Source of the DNA: Whitmania pigra
Taxonomy: Eukaryota > Annelida > Clitellata > Hirudinida > Haemopidae
Length of the DNA stretch: 64,000 nucleotides
Assembly: GCA_021613335.1 (NCBI GenBank)
Contig: JAJTWR010000431.1
Span: 558,001 to 622,000, forward strand
Reading direction: 5' to 3'
This document shows positions 53,805-62,330 of the stretch, piece by piece (the first letter of the stretch is position 1; each line of letters begins with the position of its first letter). The position numbers were made by a program, and so were the translations under genes. A model generated the notes under the pieces. That model did no database searches and was not told the origin of the DNA. It saw nothing but the letters and a program-made list of their open reading frames with translations.

Positions 53805-54689
53805 GTGCTTCCTCTCCCCATTGCTTTATCCATTGCACTCGCACAGGCGCCGGCACTCGTGCCGACAGCCCAGCAGCAGACCCCTCCCCCCGCTGCAAAG
53901 CCGTCGCCAGTTCAGGAGTTCTTCACTGGTTGGCACGGCCTTGCGAACCTCAACCTCGCGTACCTCACCGGAAATACCAATAGTTTCACCATCAACTTCA
54001 ACGCCGGAGCGAACAAGAAGTTCGGACCTTGGGGTGTTGGTCTGAAGCTCTGGACTTCCTACGGCTTCGCGACCGTCAACACGCTGGTCCCGAATTCCAA
54101 CCCCGCAACCTACGTCCCCACGACCTCGACCGTCGCTCTCCTCGGCGGGTTGAACATCCGTGGTGAGCGCGACTTCACGAAGCTCGTCGGCATGTTCCTC
54201 AGCTTCAACGAGGACTTCGACCACGTGAAGAGCGTCGAAGCCCGACACATGTTTGACCTCGGTGTCGCCCTCAACTTCCTCAACATTCAGCCGGAGAAAG
54301 ACTGGCGCAAACTCTACCTGCGCGTCGACCTCGGCCTGCGTGGCGGTTACGAGTCGAACTTCCAATACTACCCAGCGCCTCTGAAGATCGGTGGCTTTGG
54401 GGTGTTGGCGGCCCGTGCCGCTCTCGCGCTCTACTGGAGCCCGGTGAAGACCGTGCGCCTCTCGGAAGAGCTCGAAGTCATCCCCTACATGCTTCCCACC
54501 GCCAGCGGTCCTGCCGGTCGTGTGCTCGTGAACAACCTGTTCAAGCTCTCGACGGACATCACCAAGTACCTCGCGTTCACCACGAGCCTTCTCATCTCCT
54601 ACGACTCCTATCCTCCGAAGGCCCCGAAAGGCCCGGAGCGCGTGAACACCGACATCATCCTGCTCGCCGGTATCGAAGCGAAGTTCTAA
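53805..54689 (+). CDS. DUF481-type outer-membrane beta-barrel protein
   Basis: 294 residues with an N-terminal signal sequence (LPLPIALSIALAQAPA) and a proline-rich linker, then alternating beta strands. NLNLAYLTGNTNSFTINFNA matches the start of DUF481/YdiY-like barrels. The protein ends in Phe (IEAKF), the outer-membrane sorting signal recognised by BamA. It starts 3 bases after the EF-hand gene. The end overlaps the convergent aminotransferase gene by 4 bases. Function of the family is not established; salt-induced expression is known for some members. Confidence 0.8.
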   Translation: MLPLPIALSIALAQAPALVPTAQQQTPPPAAKPSPVQEFFTGWHGLANLNLAYLTGNTNSFTINFNAGANKKFGPWGVGLKLWTSYGFATVNTLVPNSNPATYVPTTSTVALLGGLNIRGERDFTKLVGMFLSFNEDFDHVKSVEARHMFDLGVALNFLNIQPEKDWRKLYLRVDLGLRGGYESNFQYYPAPLKIGGFGVLAARAALALYWSPVKTVRLSEELEVIPYMLPTASGPAGRVLVNNLFKLSTDITKYLAFTTSLLISYDSYPPKAPKGPERVNTDIILLAGIEAKF

Positions 54690-55819
54690 GCGCGTCGGTG
54701 GAGGTCGAGGATAACCTCCACCACTCGGGAGCGTTCCTCGGGGGTCAGGCCCGTCCCCGAGGGAAGGCAGAGGCCATCGGCAAAGATGGCCTCCGCCACG
54801 CTGCCACCCCGCTTCCTGCAATCGGCGAATACCGGTTGCAGGTGCAGCGGTTTCCAGACGGGTCGCGTTTCAATCCCCACCTCGTCCAAGGCGACGCGCA
54901 GCTCCTCGCGGGTTGCGCCGTAAGCTTCGGGCGCGAGGCGCAGCACCGTCAACCAGCCGTTCCAGGCATCGACGAGCGGCATGAAGCTCAGCCCCGGAAC
55001 AGACGCGAGGGCCGCCTCGTAGGAAGCGCGGTGTGCGCGGCGGCGAGCGATGCGCTCATGGAGGCTCGCAAGTTGGGCCCGCCCCACGGCCGCTAAGAGG
55101 TTCGAGAGCCGGTAGTTGTAGCCGATGTGCTCGTGCTGGTAGTGCGGCGCCACTTCTCGCGCTTGGGCTGCGAGGAAGCGCGCGCGCTCGATGAGGGCGA
55201 GGTCGTTACTGACGAGCGCCCCGCCACCAGACGTGGTGATCAGCTTATTGCCGTTGAAGGAAAACACCCCGCAGTGGCCAAAGCTCCCCGCTGGCCGTCC
55301 GCTCCGCGCGGCGCCGATAGCCTCCGCCGAGTCTTCGAGGAGGGGCACTCCGTAGCGCTCGCAGATGGGCTCGATGCGCGCATAGTTCGCGCACTGACCG
55401 TAGAGGTCGACCGCGACGACGGCCGCCGGGAGCTTGCCGTGCTTCGCAGCCTGGGCGAGTTCCGCTTCGAGGGCGTCTGGGCACAGGTTCCAGCTCTCGG
55501 GTTCGACATCGATGAAGACTGGCGTCGCCCCGCAGTAGCGCACCGGAAACGCCGAGGCGGCGAAGGTGAGTGTGGGCACGTAGACTTCGTCGCCGGGGCC
55601 GACGCCGAGGAGCAGCAACCCCAAGTGAATCGCCGCCGTGCCGGAGCTGAGCGCCGCCGCATGCGCCACGCCGGCCACCGCCGCCACCTCGCGCTCGAAG
55701 GCATCGACCTGCGGACCCAAGGGGGCAAGCCAATTGCTCGCGAGGGCCTCTTCCACGTAGCGCCGCTCGCTCCCCTCGACGTGCGGTGGCGAGAGCAGAA
55801 TGCGGGTGGGCATCAACAT
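54686..55819 (-). CDS. DegT-family sugar aminotransferase, PglE-like
   Basis: 377 residues, PLP fold-type I of the DegT/DnrJ/EryC1/StrS group. The N-terminus ILLSPPHVEGSERRYVEEAL is close to the PglE/bacillosamine aminotransferase pattern. PLP lysine lies in FSFNGNKLITTSGGG, and LEDSAEAIGA holds the Asp. Such enzymes convert UDP-4-keto-GlcNAc-type sugars to 4-amino sugars. A PglD-like acetyltransferase follows in sequence 2 bases upstream, and a PglC-like transferase is divergent. The substrate is inferred from context. Confidence 0.87.
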   Translation of the reverse strand: MLMPTRILLSPPHVEGSERRYVEEALASNWLAPLGPQVDAFEREVAAVAGVAHAAALSSGTAAIHLGLLLLGVGPGDEVYVPTLTFAASAFPVRYCGATPVFIDVEPESWNLCPDALEAELAQAAKHGKLPAAVVAVDLYGQCANYARIEPICERYGVPLLEDSAEAIGAARSGRPAGSFGHCGVFSFNGNKLITTSGGGALVSNDLALIERARFLAAQAREVAPHYQHEHIGYNYRLSNLLAAVGRAQLASLHERIARRRAHRASYEAALASVPGLSFMPLVDAWNGWLTVLRLAPEAYGATREELRVALDEVGIETRPVWKPLHLQPVFADCRKRGGSVAEAIFADGLCLPSGTGLTPEERSRVVEVILDLHRRA

Positions 55820-55821
55820 GG

Positions 55822-56481
55822 CTAGACGATGGTCGACGCCGAAGTAAGCGCGTCGGCGCGGGTGCGCGCGGGCACGCCCATCACCCGGGCACCTTCGGAG
55901 ACCGGATCGACCACCGCCGCTTGAATGCCGATGAGAGCGCTGTGGCCGATGCGACAGCGAGGGCGCACGGCGGAACCAGCGCCGATGAGCGCCTCGCGAC
56001 CGACGCGCACGCCACCGCCGAGGACGCTACCTGGCCCAATATGCGCATAGTCATCGACGAAGCAGTCATGCTCGACGATGGCCCCGCTGTTGACGATGAC
56101 ACCCTTCCCGAGGTGGGCATCGGAGTTAACGATGGCCCCGGCCATCACCACCGTCCCCGGACCGAGGCTCACCGTCGGCGACACCCAAGCCATGGGGTGG
56201 ATAAAGGCCCCGATGGTGTAGCCAATCGACATGAGGAGCTCGGTGAGCTCTCGCCTAGTGACGTTATCGCCAATGCCGAGTGCCACGACGGCTTGGGACT
56301 CCTCTTGGAGCCAACCGTTGTTACCCAGCACCGGTTGGCCCACGACGATGGTGCCCGGAACGAGCCTATCGTCGATGAAGCCTCGAAGAATTCGCCCGCT
56401 CGCTAGGACCACATCGGACACGACCTTTCCATGTCCGCCGGCTCCATACACAACTACCTCACGACTGGAAGTTTGATCCAT
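55822..56481 (-). CDS. Sugar O/N-acetyltransferase, PglD/NeuD-like
   Basis: 219 residues from ATG 56481; the longer frame adds 38 unlikely residues. A small Rossmann-like domain (VVVYGAGGHGKVVSDVVLAS) binds the UDP-sugar, and a left-handed beta helix of hexapeptide repeats follows from about 95: VSLGPGTVVMAGAIVNSDAH, IVNSGAIVEHDCFVDDYAHI, with His in the acetyl-CoA active site (VEHDC). This is the PglD arrangement, which acetylates the 4-amino group of UDP-bacillosamine precursors. It lies 2 bases before the PglE-like gene. Confidence 0.87.
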   Translation of the reverse strand: MDQTSSREVVVYGAGGHGKVVSDVVLASGRILRGFIDDRLVPGTIVVGQPVLGNNGWLQEESQAVVALGIGDNVTRRELTELLMSIGYTIGAFIHPMAWVSPTVSLGPGTVVMAGAIVNSDAHLGKGVIVNSGAIVEHDCFVDDYAHIGPGSVLGGGVRVGREALIGAGSAVRPRCRIGHSALIGIQAAVVDPVSEGARVMGVPARTRADALTSASTIV

Positions 56482-56531
56482 CCTTGGGAAAATGTAGTGC
56501 CGAGCCGCGCTGGCCGCATAACCGTTAACAG

Positions 56532-57140
56532 GTGGCACGACTTTGGGAGATACCGGCGAAGCGGACCCTCGACCTCGCCGTGAGTGCAGGGGCACTGCTT
56601 CTGTTCAGCCCGCTCGGAGCGCTGATAGCCCTTGCGGTCTACCTTGACCTAGGATGGCCGGTGCTGTTTCGACAACCGAGGCCGGGGCGCAATGGAGTCC
56701 CCTTCGTGTTGTTGAAGTTCCGCACCATGCGGCCCTTTACGCCGGAGCAGTGCAACGACGGCGAGCGCCTCACGCGCCTCGGGCGATTCCTGCGCCGCTG
56801 GAGCCTCGATGAACTCCCCCAGCTCGTGAATATCCTCCGTGGCGACATGAGCCTCGTCGGGCCGCGCCCCCTGCTCATGGAGTACTTGGAGCGCTACGAC
56901 ACCCGCCAGGCACGCCGTCACGAAGTGCGACCGGGTCTCACCGGACTTGCCCAAGTCTCGGGGCGCAATGCGCTCTCCTGGTCCGAGAAGTTCGAACTCG
57001 ACGTTCGCTATGTGGAGAATTGGTCCTTTGTGGGCGACCTACGCATCTTGGCAGAAACGTTTCGCACGGCCCTCGTCGGCAGTGGCATCAGCGCAAGAGC
57101 GCACCCGACCATGCCACCCTTCGACCCCGGAGGCAGCTGA
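56532..57140 (+). CDS. Monotopic phosphoglycosyl transferase, PglC-like
   Basis: 202 residues from a GTG start. A re-entrant N-terminal membrane helix (KRTLDLAVSAGALLLFSPLG) is followed by PVLFRQPRPGRNGVPFVLLK with FRTM, the catalytic DE pair in SLDELPQLVNILRGDMSLVG, and PRPLL. This is the small PglC form, which transfers phospho-sugar to undecaprenyl phosphate and starts glycan synthesis on the inner leaflet. It is divergent from the PglD-like gene over 50 bases; its TGA overlaps the ATG of the next glycosyltransferase. Confidence 0.91.
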   Translation: MARLWEIPAKRTLDLAVSAGALLLFSPLGALIALAVYLDLGWPVLFRQPRPGRNGVPFVLLKFRTMRPFTPEQCNDGERLTRLGRFLRRWSLDELPQLVNILRGDMSLVGPRPLLMEYLERYDTRQARRHEVRPGLTGLAQVSGRNALSWSEKFELDVRYVENWSFVGDLRILAETFRTALVGSGISARAHPTMPPFDPGGS

Positions 57141-58261
57141 TGCGGGTGGTGCATGTCATGACCGTTCCCGAATCGCTCCGCTTCATACATGCCCTCGTAG
57201 CCGAGAGCCGACGCCAAGGGCTGCAGGTCAGCGTTGCCACCGCCCCGGGGCCTGGCCTCAAGGAATTCGGCGAGCACCACAACATTGAAACCTTTGACCT
57301 GCCGCTCACCCGGCATTGGACTCCGGCCACGGATCTCGCCGCCTTGCACGCGCTCATGCGCCTCTGGGCTCGCCTCCGGCCCGATGTTGTTCACGCCCAC
57401 ACGCCCAAAGGGGGCCTCCTGGGAGTACTGTCCGCCAAGGCGGCGCGAGTCCGAACGCGCATCTACCACCTGCGCGGGCTGCCTTACCAAACCCGCCGCG
57501 GGGCCCAGCGCTTCGTGCTGCGTTCGACCGAGCGAGTCGCCAGCGCCGCCGCGACACAGGTCATCTGTCAGAGCCCGTCGCTCCTTGCGACCGTGAGACG
57601 GGAGCAGCTCGTCTTCGGCACAAAAGCCGTGGTCATCCTCCGAGGTAGCAACGGAGTCGACAGCGATACGCGCTTTGTGCCTTCCCGCTGGAAGCTCGCC
57701 GGAGCGAAGCTTCGGAAGACCCGCCTCATATCCCCGTCAGCGCCGGTGGTAGGCTTCGTGGGGCGACTCGTCCGCGACAAGGGCCTCGCTGAGTTGTGGC
57801 ATGCTTTCCTTCGCCTCCCGCCGGAGACCCACCTCCTCGTGGCCGGTGCCTTCGAGGAGCGCGACGCGGTATCGGTGGAACTCGCCCAGCAGCTCCGCGA
57901 GCACCCCCGCGTACACTTGCTCGGGGCACTCCCCGAGGTCGCACCGGTGTACGCCGCTGCCAACGTCATCGCGCTTCCGACCTATCGCGAAGGGTTTCCG
58001 AACGTCCTCCTCGAAGCAGCAGCGATGGGGCGACCGGTTGTCGCGACCGCAGTCGACGGTTGTACCGATGCCGTCGACGACGGCCAGACGGGCACTCTCG
58101 TGCCGCTCGGCAATGTCGAAGCTTTGGCCTTTGGCCTGCGCCGCTACCTCGACGACCAACGCCTCGCAAGGCAGGTCGGCATCGCGGCCCGCAGCCGGGT
58201 GCAAGCCTGGTATCGCCCGGTAGCGATTGCCCGAGAGACTATCGCACTCTACGGGCGGTAG
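57140..58261 (+). CDS. GT4-family glycosyltransferase, PglA-like position
   Basis: 373 residues from ATG 57140 (TGATG overlap with the previous stop). GT-B fold: VVHVMTVPESLRFIHALVAE, DVVHAHTPKGGLLGVLSAKA, ICQSPSLL, VVGFVGRLVRDKGLAELWHA, and the donor motif PTYREGFPNVLLEAAAMGRP with the E-x7-E pair. It resembles WbpH/PglA-type enzymes that add the second sugar to the lipid-linked acceptor. Its 3' end overlaps the convergent lipoprotein gene by 13 bases. Confidence 0.9.
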   Translation: MRVVHVMTVPESLRFIHALVAESRRQGLQVSVATAPGPGLKEFGEHHNIETFDLPLTRHWTPATDLAALHALMRLWARLRPDVVHAHTPKGGLLGVLSAKAARVRTRIYHLRGLPYQTRRGAQRFVLRSTERVASAAATQVICQSPSLLATVRREQLVFGTKAVVILRGSNGVDSDTRFVPSRWKLAGAKLRKTRLISPSAPVVGFVGRLVRDKGLAELWHAFLRLPPETHLLVAGAFEERDAVSVELAQQLREHPRVHLLGALPEVAPVYAAANVIALPTYREGFPNVLLEAAAMGRPVVATAVDGCTDAVDDGQTGTLVPLGNVEALAFGLRRYLDDQRLARQVGIAARSRVQAWYRPVAIARETIALYGR

Positions 58262-59412
58262 AGCAGGATGCCCGTCGTTCCGGCGAGCCACACCCCGCAA
58301 CCGGGGCCACGCGTCCAAGCGCGATACAACACACCCGCGTCTGCAGGGACAGAGACGTTTTCCCAGGTGACCACACCTACATCGCTCCGCACATAGCGGA
58401 AGAGTCTGGGCGACTCTGGGGTTGTGCCCGTCGCGGGCTGCCCGCCCGCAAACCAAACTTCCTTCTCGCTCACCGGCCACACCCCATACACATTCGTGTT
58501 GCCGATACCTGCGTCAAGGAGGCTCCACGTAGTACCGTTAAAGTGGGTGACGAGCCCCTTTGTGCCGACGGCCCAGATGTCGGAGGCGCTCGTGCCGCGG
58601 ATATCGCTCAACCAAGCACCAGCATCGACCGCATTCTCCAGCGCGGCGCTCCAGAGGTTGAGGCCCGAACTGGCTGCGGACACCCACCCAGCGTCGCCCT
58701 TGTTGCGATACATGCGCCCAAGAGACGTCCCTGCCCCCTGTGGTCCAGCGACACCATTGCCGCTGAGATTTCGTCCAACTATCCACTGATCCGACGAATT
58801 GGCCGCCCAAGCACCATAAATATTGATGCCCGAAATCCTGGAAGGTGCGCTCCAGGTTCCTCCGCCACCAGTTGCTGCATAGGCTGCCAGTAGCCCTTTG
58901 CAGCCGGCAAATTGCATAACGCCGGGAACCTCAGTGCCCCAGAGGACGTTCACGTCACTCTCAGAAGGAACGGCAAAACTATCAGTAAAAGTGGGAGGAG
59001 AGTTGACCGTCTTCCAAGCTGGAGTGGCACCCTGTACGTAACGGACGAAAGTCGTCTGCAAACTGGGCATGCTCCCTCGCGTGTACTTGCCTGCAACCCA
59101 GACATCTTGAGGACTGCTCCCCCACACCGCATAGAAATCCGTAACTAGTCCTGCGTCTTCTCGGACCCACACCTGACCTGCATCGGGGTTCGTATAGCGA
59201 AGGACGGTTCCGGCATTGCCCACAAACCAGAGGTCGCCCCCGTCCATCGTCCAGATGCGGTTGATGCCTGCGTTCACGGCCGGATTCGGGCGACACCATT
59301 TGTCTGCACAGATGAACCCATTGTCGCCCGGTACACATTGTTGGTTCCCAGGCCCAGGTGATGCGCAGGAAGCAGCCACGGCGAGAACACTCATAATCCA
59401 AAGACGCTGCAT
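58249..59412 (-). CDS. Lipoprotein with beta-propeller-like repeats (diverged family member)
   Basis: 387 residues. Lipobox cysteine C16 (VAASC) follows a hydrophobic signal, so the mature protein is lipid-anchored. Repeated blade-like segments occur: DLWFVGNAGTVLRY, DVWVAGKYT, DQWIVGRNL, DIWAVGTKGLVTHF, EVWFAGG and GVWLAGTTGILLY. These W-x-V/A-G blades suggest a beta-propeller. Asp-Ala-Gly is frequent. It is homologous to the two genes that follow but clearly diverged. The biological role is unknown. Confidence 0.8.
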   Translation of the reverse strand: MQRLWIMSVLAVAASCASPGPGNQQCVPGDNGFICADKWCRPNPAVNAGINRIWTMDGGDLWFVGNAGTVLRYTNPDAGQVWVREDAGLVTDFYAVWGSSPQDVWVAGKYTRGSMPSLQTTFVRYVQGATPAWKTVNSPPTFTDSFAVPSESDVNVLWGTEVPGVMQFAGCKGLLAAYAATGGGGTWSAPSRISGINIYGAWAANSSDQWIVGRNLSGNGVAGPQGAGTSLGRMYRNKGDAGWVSAASSGLNLWSAALENAVDAGAWLSDIRGTSASDIWAVGTKGLVTHFNGTTWSLLDAGIGNTNVYGVWPVSEKEVWFAGGQPATGTTPESPRLFRYVRSDVGVVTWENVSVPADAGVLYRAWTRGPGCGVWLAGTTGILLYRP

Positions 59413-59463
59413 GACTACCCTCTCTGTGCAGACGAGAACTCGCTCAGCGCTGAACTCAAAACG

Positions 59464-60723
59464 CTACTCTTTATGGTGTATACCGCAGAATCCCGGAGGT
59501 CCCGGCGAGCCACACCCACAGGCCGAATCCTGGGTCCAAACGCGGTAGAGCATCCCCGCATCCGACGGCGGCGAAATGCTCTGCCAGGTGGTCCCCGAGA
59601 GCCGGTAGAGCCTCGGCTGGTCGCCGCTGGCCCCGCTCGCGGGTACGCCACCGGCCACCCAGACTTCGGTAGCACTCACCGGCCAGACTCCGTAGAGGTT
59701 GGCATTCCCGACCCCGGCATTGACGAACTCCCACCGGCCATTCTGGAAGTGCGCGACGAGGCCCTTCGTGCCGACGGCCCAGATGTCGGTGGCACTCGTG
59801 CCGCGAATGTCAGTGAACCAGGCACCAGCGTCGACCGCAATCTCGAGCGCACCGCTCCACAGTTTGAGGTCTGTGCTGTTTGCGTCCCTCCACCCGGCGT
59901 CGTTCTGGTTGCGGAACATCCGCCCAACCGCAGTAGCTGCTCCGCGCGGCCCGCTGACACCTTGGGGGGCACCAGGTTTCAACAAACTACGACCTACTAC
60001 CCACTGGTCTGCGGCACTCGCCGCATACTCGCCATAGATGTGTGCATCGCTTGACACATCCGGCCTTTCCCCAGTTGTGGTCCCGACAACAAAACTTCCC
60101 ACTACAGCGGCACAACCAGCAAAATGTATTACTCCCCCATCGCCGAACAACCAGAGAGCATTGACATCAGAATCTGTACCGTAACGAGTTAAGCGGAGGC
60201 CTGACCACTCAGGGCTCTGACCTTCAGTGTAATGATAGAACATTGGGCGGAAACGATAGCGTGAGTCCATTCCAGCCACGCCTGCCACCCAGACATCCTT
60301 CGAGCTAGTTCCAGTAATTGCGTATAAATTAGCGTCAGTGCCCGCGTCGTGCTGAAACCAACTCAAGGGCTGACCGGCATCGCGACTAGCGTACTGCAAC
60401 ACGGTTCCATTGTTTCCCACAAACCACAGGTCGGTCCCATTGGGAGTCCAAATGCGGTTGATTGCGTTGTTGACCGCTATGGAGGGCCGACACCAATTTC
60501 CCTGGCAGACGAGCCCAGCGTCCGAATAATTCGCACAAACAGGCGTTCCTGAATCGGTGCTGGCATCTGCACCTGAGTCCGGCTTGGGGGTCGCGCCGCC
60601 ATCTCCTTTCGGAGGTGGACCGGGATCTCCGGTTGGATCCGGCTCTGAGCACGACACGGCAGCGAGCGACAGGAGCGCCGCAATACTGAGCATCCCCCAA
60701 CGATTTCCCATTTTTTTAACCAT
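59464..60723 (-). CDS. Lipoprotein with beta-propeller-like repeats, copy A with frameshifted end
   Basis: 419 residues. Lipobox C25 (LAAVSC) is followed by a Pro/Asp/Gly-rich linker, then the repeat motifs DLWFVGNNGTVLQY, DVWVAGVAGMDS, DQWVVGRSL, DIWAVGTKGLVAHF and EVWVAGG. Near 59516 one base is missing compared with copy B (ACCCACA against ACGCCACA). The last residues read CGCGSPGPPGFCGIHHKE instead of CGVWLAGTSGILRYTP; the family ending survives in another frame. The gene is otherwise almost identical to copy B, so the shift is a recent mutation or a sequencing error. Confidence 0.8.
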   Translation of the reverse strand: MVKKMGNRWGMLSIAALLSLAAVSCSEPDPTGDPGPPPKGDGGATPKPDSGADASTDSGTPVCANYSDAGLVCQGNWCRPSIAVNNAINRIWTPNGTDLWFVGNNGTVLQYASRDAGQPLSWFQHDAGTDANLYAITGTSSKDVWVAGVAGMDSRYRFRPMFYHYTEGQSPEWSGLRLTRYGTDSDVNALWLFGDGGVIHFAGCAAVVGSFVVGTTTGERPDVSSDAHIYGEYAASAADQWVVGRSLLKPGAPQGVSGPRGAATAVGRMFRNQNDAGWRDANSTDLKLWSGALEIAVDAGAWFTDIRGTSATDIWAVGTKGLVAHFQNGRWEFVNAGVGNANLYGVWPVSATEVWVAGGVPASGASGDQPRLYRLSGTTWQSISPPSDAGMLYRVWTQDSACGCGSPGPPGFCGIHHKE

Positions 60724-60791
60724 GTTCCATTGTCCTTTCGTAAGCCCCAGAACTACGGGATGCGCACCAAAAGCCCTTCGTCCGCATTCCC

Positions 60792-62069
60792 TTAGGGCGT
60801 ATACCGCAGAATCCCGGAGGTCCCAGCGAGCCACACGCCACAGGCCGAATCCTGGGTCCAAACGCGGTAGAGCATCCCCGCATCCGACGGCGGCGAAATG
60901 CTCTGCCAGGTGGTCCCCGAGAGCCGGTAGAGCCTCGGCTGGTCGCCGCTGGCCCCGCTCGCGGGTACGCCACCGGCCACCCAGACTTCGGTAGCACTCA
61001 CCGGCCAGACTCCGTAGAGGTTGGCATTCCCGACCCCGGCATTGACGAACTCCCACCGGCCATTCAGGAAGTGCGCGACGAGGCCCTTCGTGCCGACGGC
61101 CCAGATGTCGGTGGCACTCGTGCCGCGAATGTCAGTGAACCAGGCACCAGCGTCGACCGCAATCTCGAGCGCACCGCTCCACAGTTTGAGGTCTGTGCTG
61201 TTTGCGTCCCTCCACCCGGTGTCGTTCTGGTTGCGGAACATCCGCCCAACCGCAGTAGCTGCTCCGCGCGGCCCGCTGACACCTTGGGGGGCACCAGGTT
61301 TCAACAAACTACGACCTACTACCCACTGGTCTGCAGCACTCGCCGCATACTCGCCATAGATGTGTGCATCGCTTGACACATCCGGCCTTTCCCCAGTTGT
61401 GGTCCCGACAAAAAAACGTCCCACTACAGCGGCACAACCGGCAAAATGTATTACTCCCCCATCACCGAACAACCAGAGCGCATTGACATCAGAATCCGTA
61501 CCTTCAGCATGATTTAAGCGGAGGCCTGACCACTCAGGGCTCTGACCCTGAGTGTAATGATAGAACATTGGGCGGAAACGATAGCGTGAGTCCATTCCAG
61601 CCACGCCTGCGACCCAGACATCCTTCGAGCTAGTTCCAGTAATTGCGTACAAATTAGCGTCAGTGCCCGCGTCGTGCTGAAACCAACTCAAGGGCTGACC
61701 GGCATCGCGACTAGCGTACTGCAACACGGTTCCATTGTTTCCCACAAACCACAGGTCGGTCCCATTGGGAGTCCAGATGCGATTGATTGCGTTGTTGACC
61801 GCTATGGAGGGCCGACACCAATTTCCCTGGCAGACGAGCCCAGCGGCCGAATAATTCGCACAAGCAGGCGTTCCTGAATCGGTGCTGGCATCGGGCTTTG
61901 GAGTGCCAGCATCTGAGCCTGAGTCCGGCTTGGGAGTCGGGCCGCCATCTCCTTTCGGAGGTGGTCCGGGATCTCCGGTTGGATCCGGCTCTGAGCACGA
62001 CACGGCAGCGAGCGACAGGAGCGCCGCAACACTGAGCATCCCCCAACGATTTGCCAATTGTTTAAGCAT
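60792..62069 (-). CDS. Lipoprotein with beta-propeller-like repeats, copy B
   Basis: 425 residues from ATG 62069; the longer frame upstream reads into a fragment of another family copy. Lipobox cysteine is in LAAVSC, and the linker is PKGDGGPTPKPDSGSDAGTP then PKPDASTDSGTP, one motif longer than in copy A. The repeat blades are as in copy A, and the intact ending is CGVWLAGTSGILRYTP. A cysteine pair (LVCQGNWCRPS) is shared by the family. It is probably exported and anchored at the outer membrane. Function is unknown. Confidence 0.85.
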   Translation of the reverse strand: MLKQLANRWGMLSVAALLSLAAVSCSEPDPTGDPGPPPKGDGGPTPKPDSGSDAGTPKPDASTDSGTPACANYSAAGLVCQGNWCRPSIAVNNAINRIWTPNGTDLWFVGNNGTVLQYASRDAGQPLSWFQHDAGTDANLYAITGTSSKDVWVAGVAGMDSRYRFRPMFYHYTQGQSPEWSGLRLNHAEGTDSDVNALWLFGDGGVIHFAGCAAVVGRFFVGTTTGERPDVSSDAHIYGEYAASAADQWVVGRSLLKPGAPQGVSGPRGAATAVGRMFRNQNDTGWRDANSTDLKLWSGALEIAVDAGAWFTDIRGTSATDIWAVGTKGLVAHFLNGRWEFVNAGVGNANLYGVWPVSATEVWVAGGVPASGASGDQPRLYRLSGTTWQSISPPSDAGMLYRVWTQDSACGVWLAGTSGILRYTP

Positions 62070-62126
62070 GTTCCATTGTCCCTTCGTAAGCCCCAGAACT
62101 ACGGGATGCGCACCAAAATAACCGAT

Positions 62127-62247
62127 TGAGTCCATTCCAGCCACGCCTGCAACCCAGACATCCTTCGAGCTAGCTCCTGCAATTCCGTATAAATTAACGA
62201 CAGTGTCCGCTTCGTGCTGAAACCAACTCGAGGGCTGACCTGCACCT
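62127..62247 (-). pseudogene. Fragment of a further lipoprotein family copy
   Basis: About 120 bases match the internal part of copies A and B with scattered differences. The translation reads GAGQPSSWFQHEADTVVNLY, continuing to DVWVAGVAGMDS, against DAGQPLSWFQHDAG in the intact copies. There is no signal peptide or C-terminus. It ends exactly at the upstream segment of copy B, which suggests the remains of an earlier tandem unit lost by recombination. Confidence 0.75.
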
Positions 62248-62330
62248 CGTCGATAGGTATTCCAAAGTTCCCCGTCGAGCAAAGCTTTTCCCTAAGGAAG
62301 TTGCGCCCTTATGGAAACTCCTGAAGCTCC

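Larger units (their letters stand above)
59464..62110. repeat. Direct tandem duplication of a lipoprotein gene with its upstream region
   Basis: Two units of about 1.35 kb. The coding parts and the roughly 70 bases before the ATG (GTTCCATTGTC, CGTAAGCCCCAGAACTACGG and GATGCGCACCAAAA in both) are nearly identical. Differences are a few substitutions, the one-base deletion in copy A and an in-frame expansion of a Pro-Asp-Ser-Gly linker in copy B. Confidence 0.9.
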
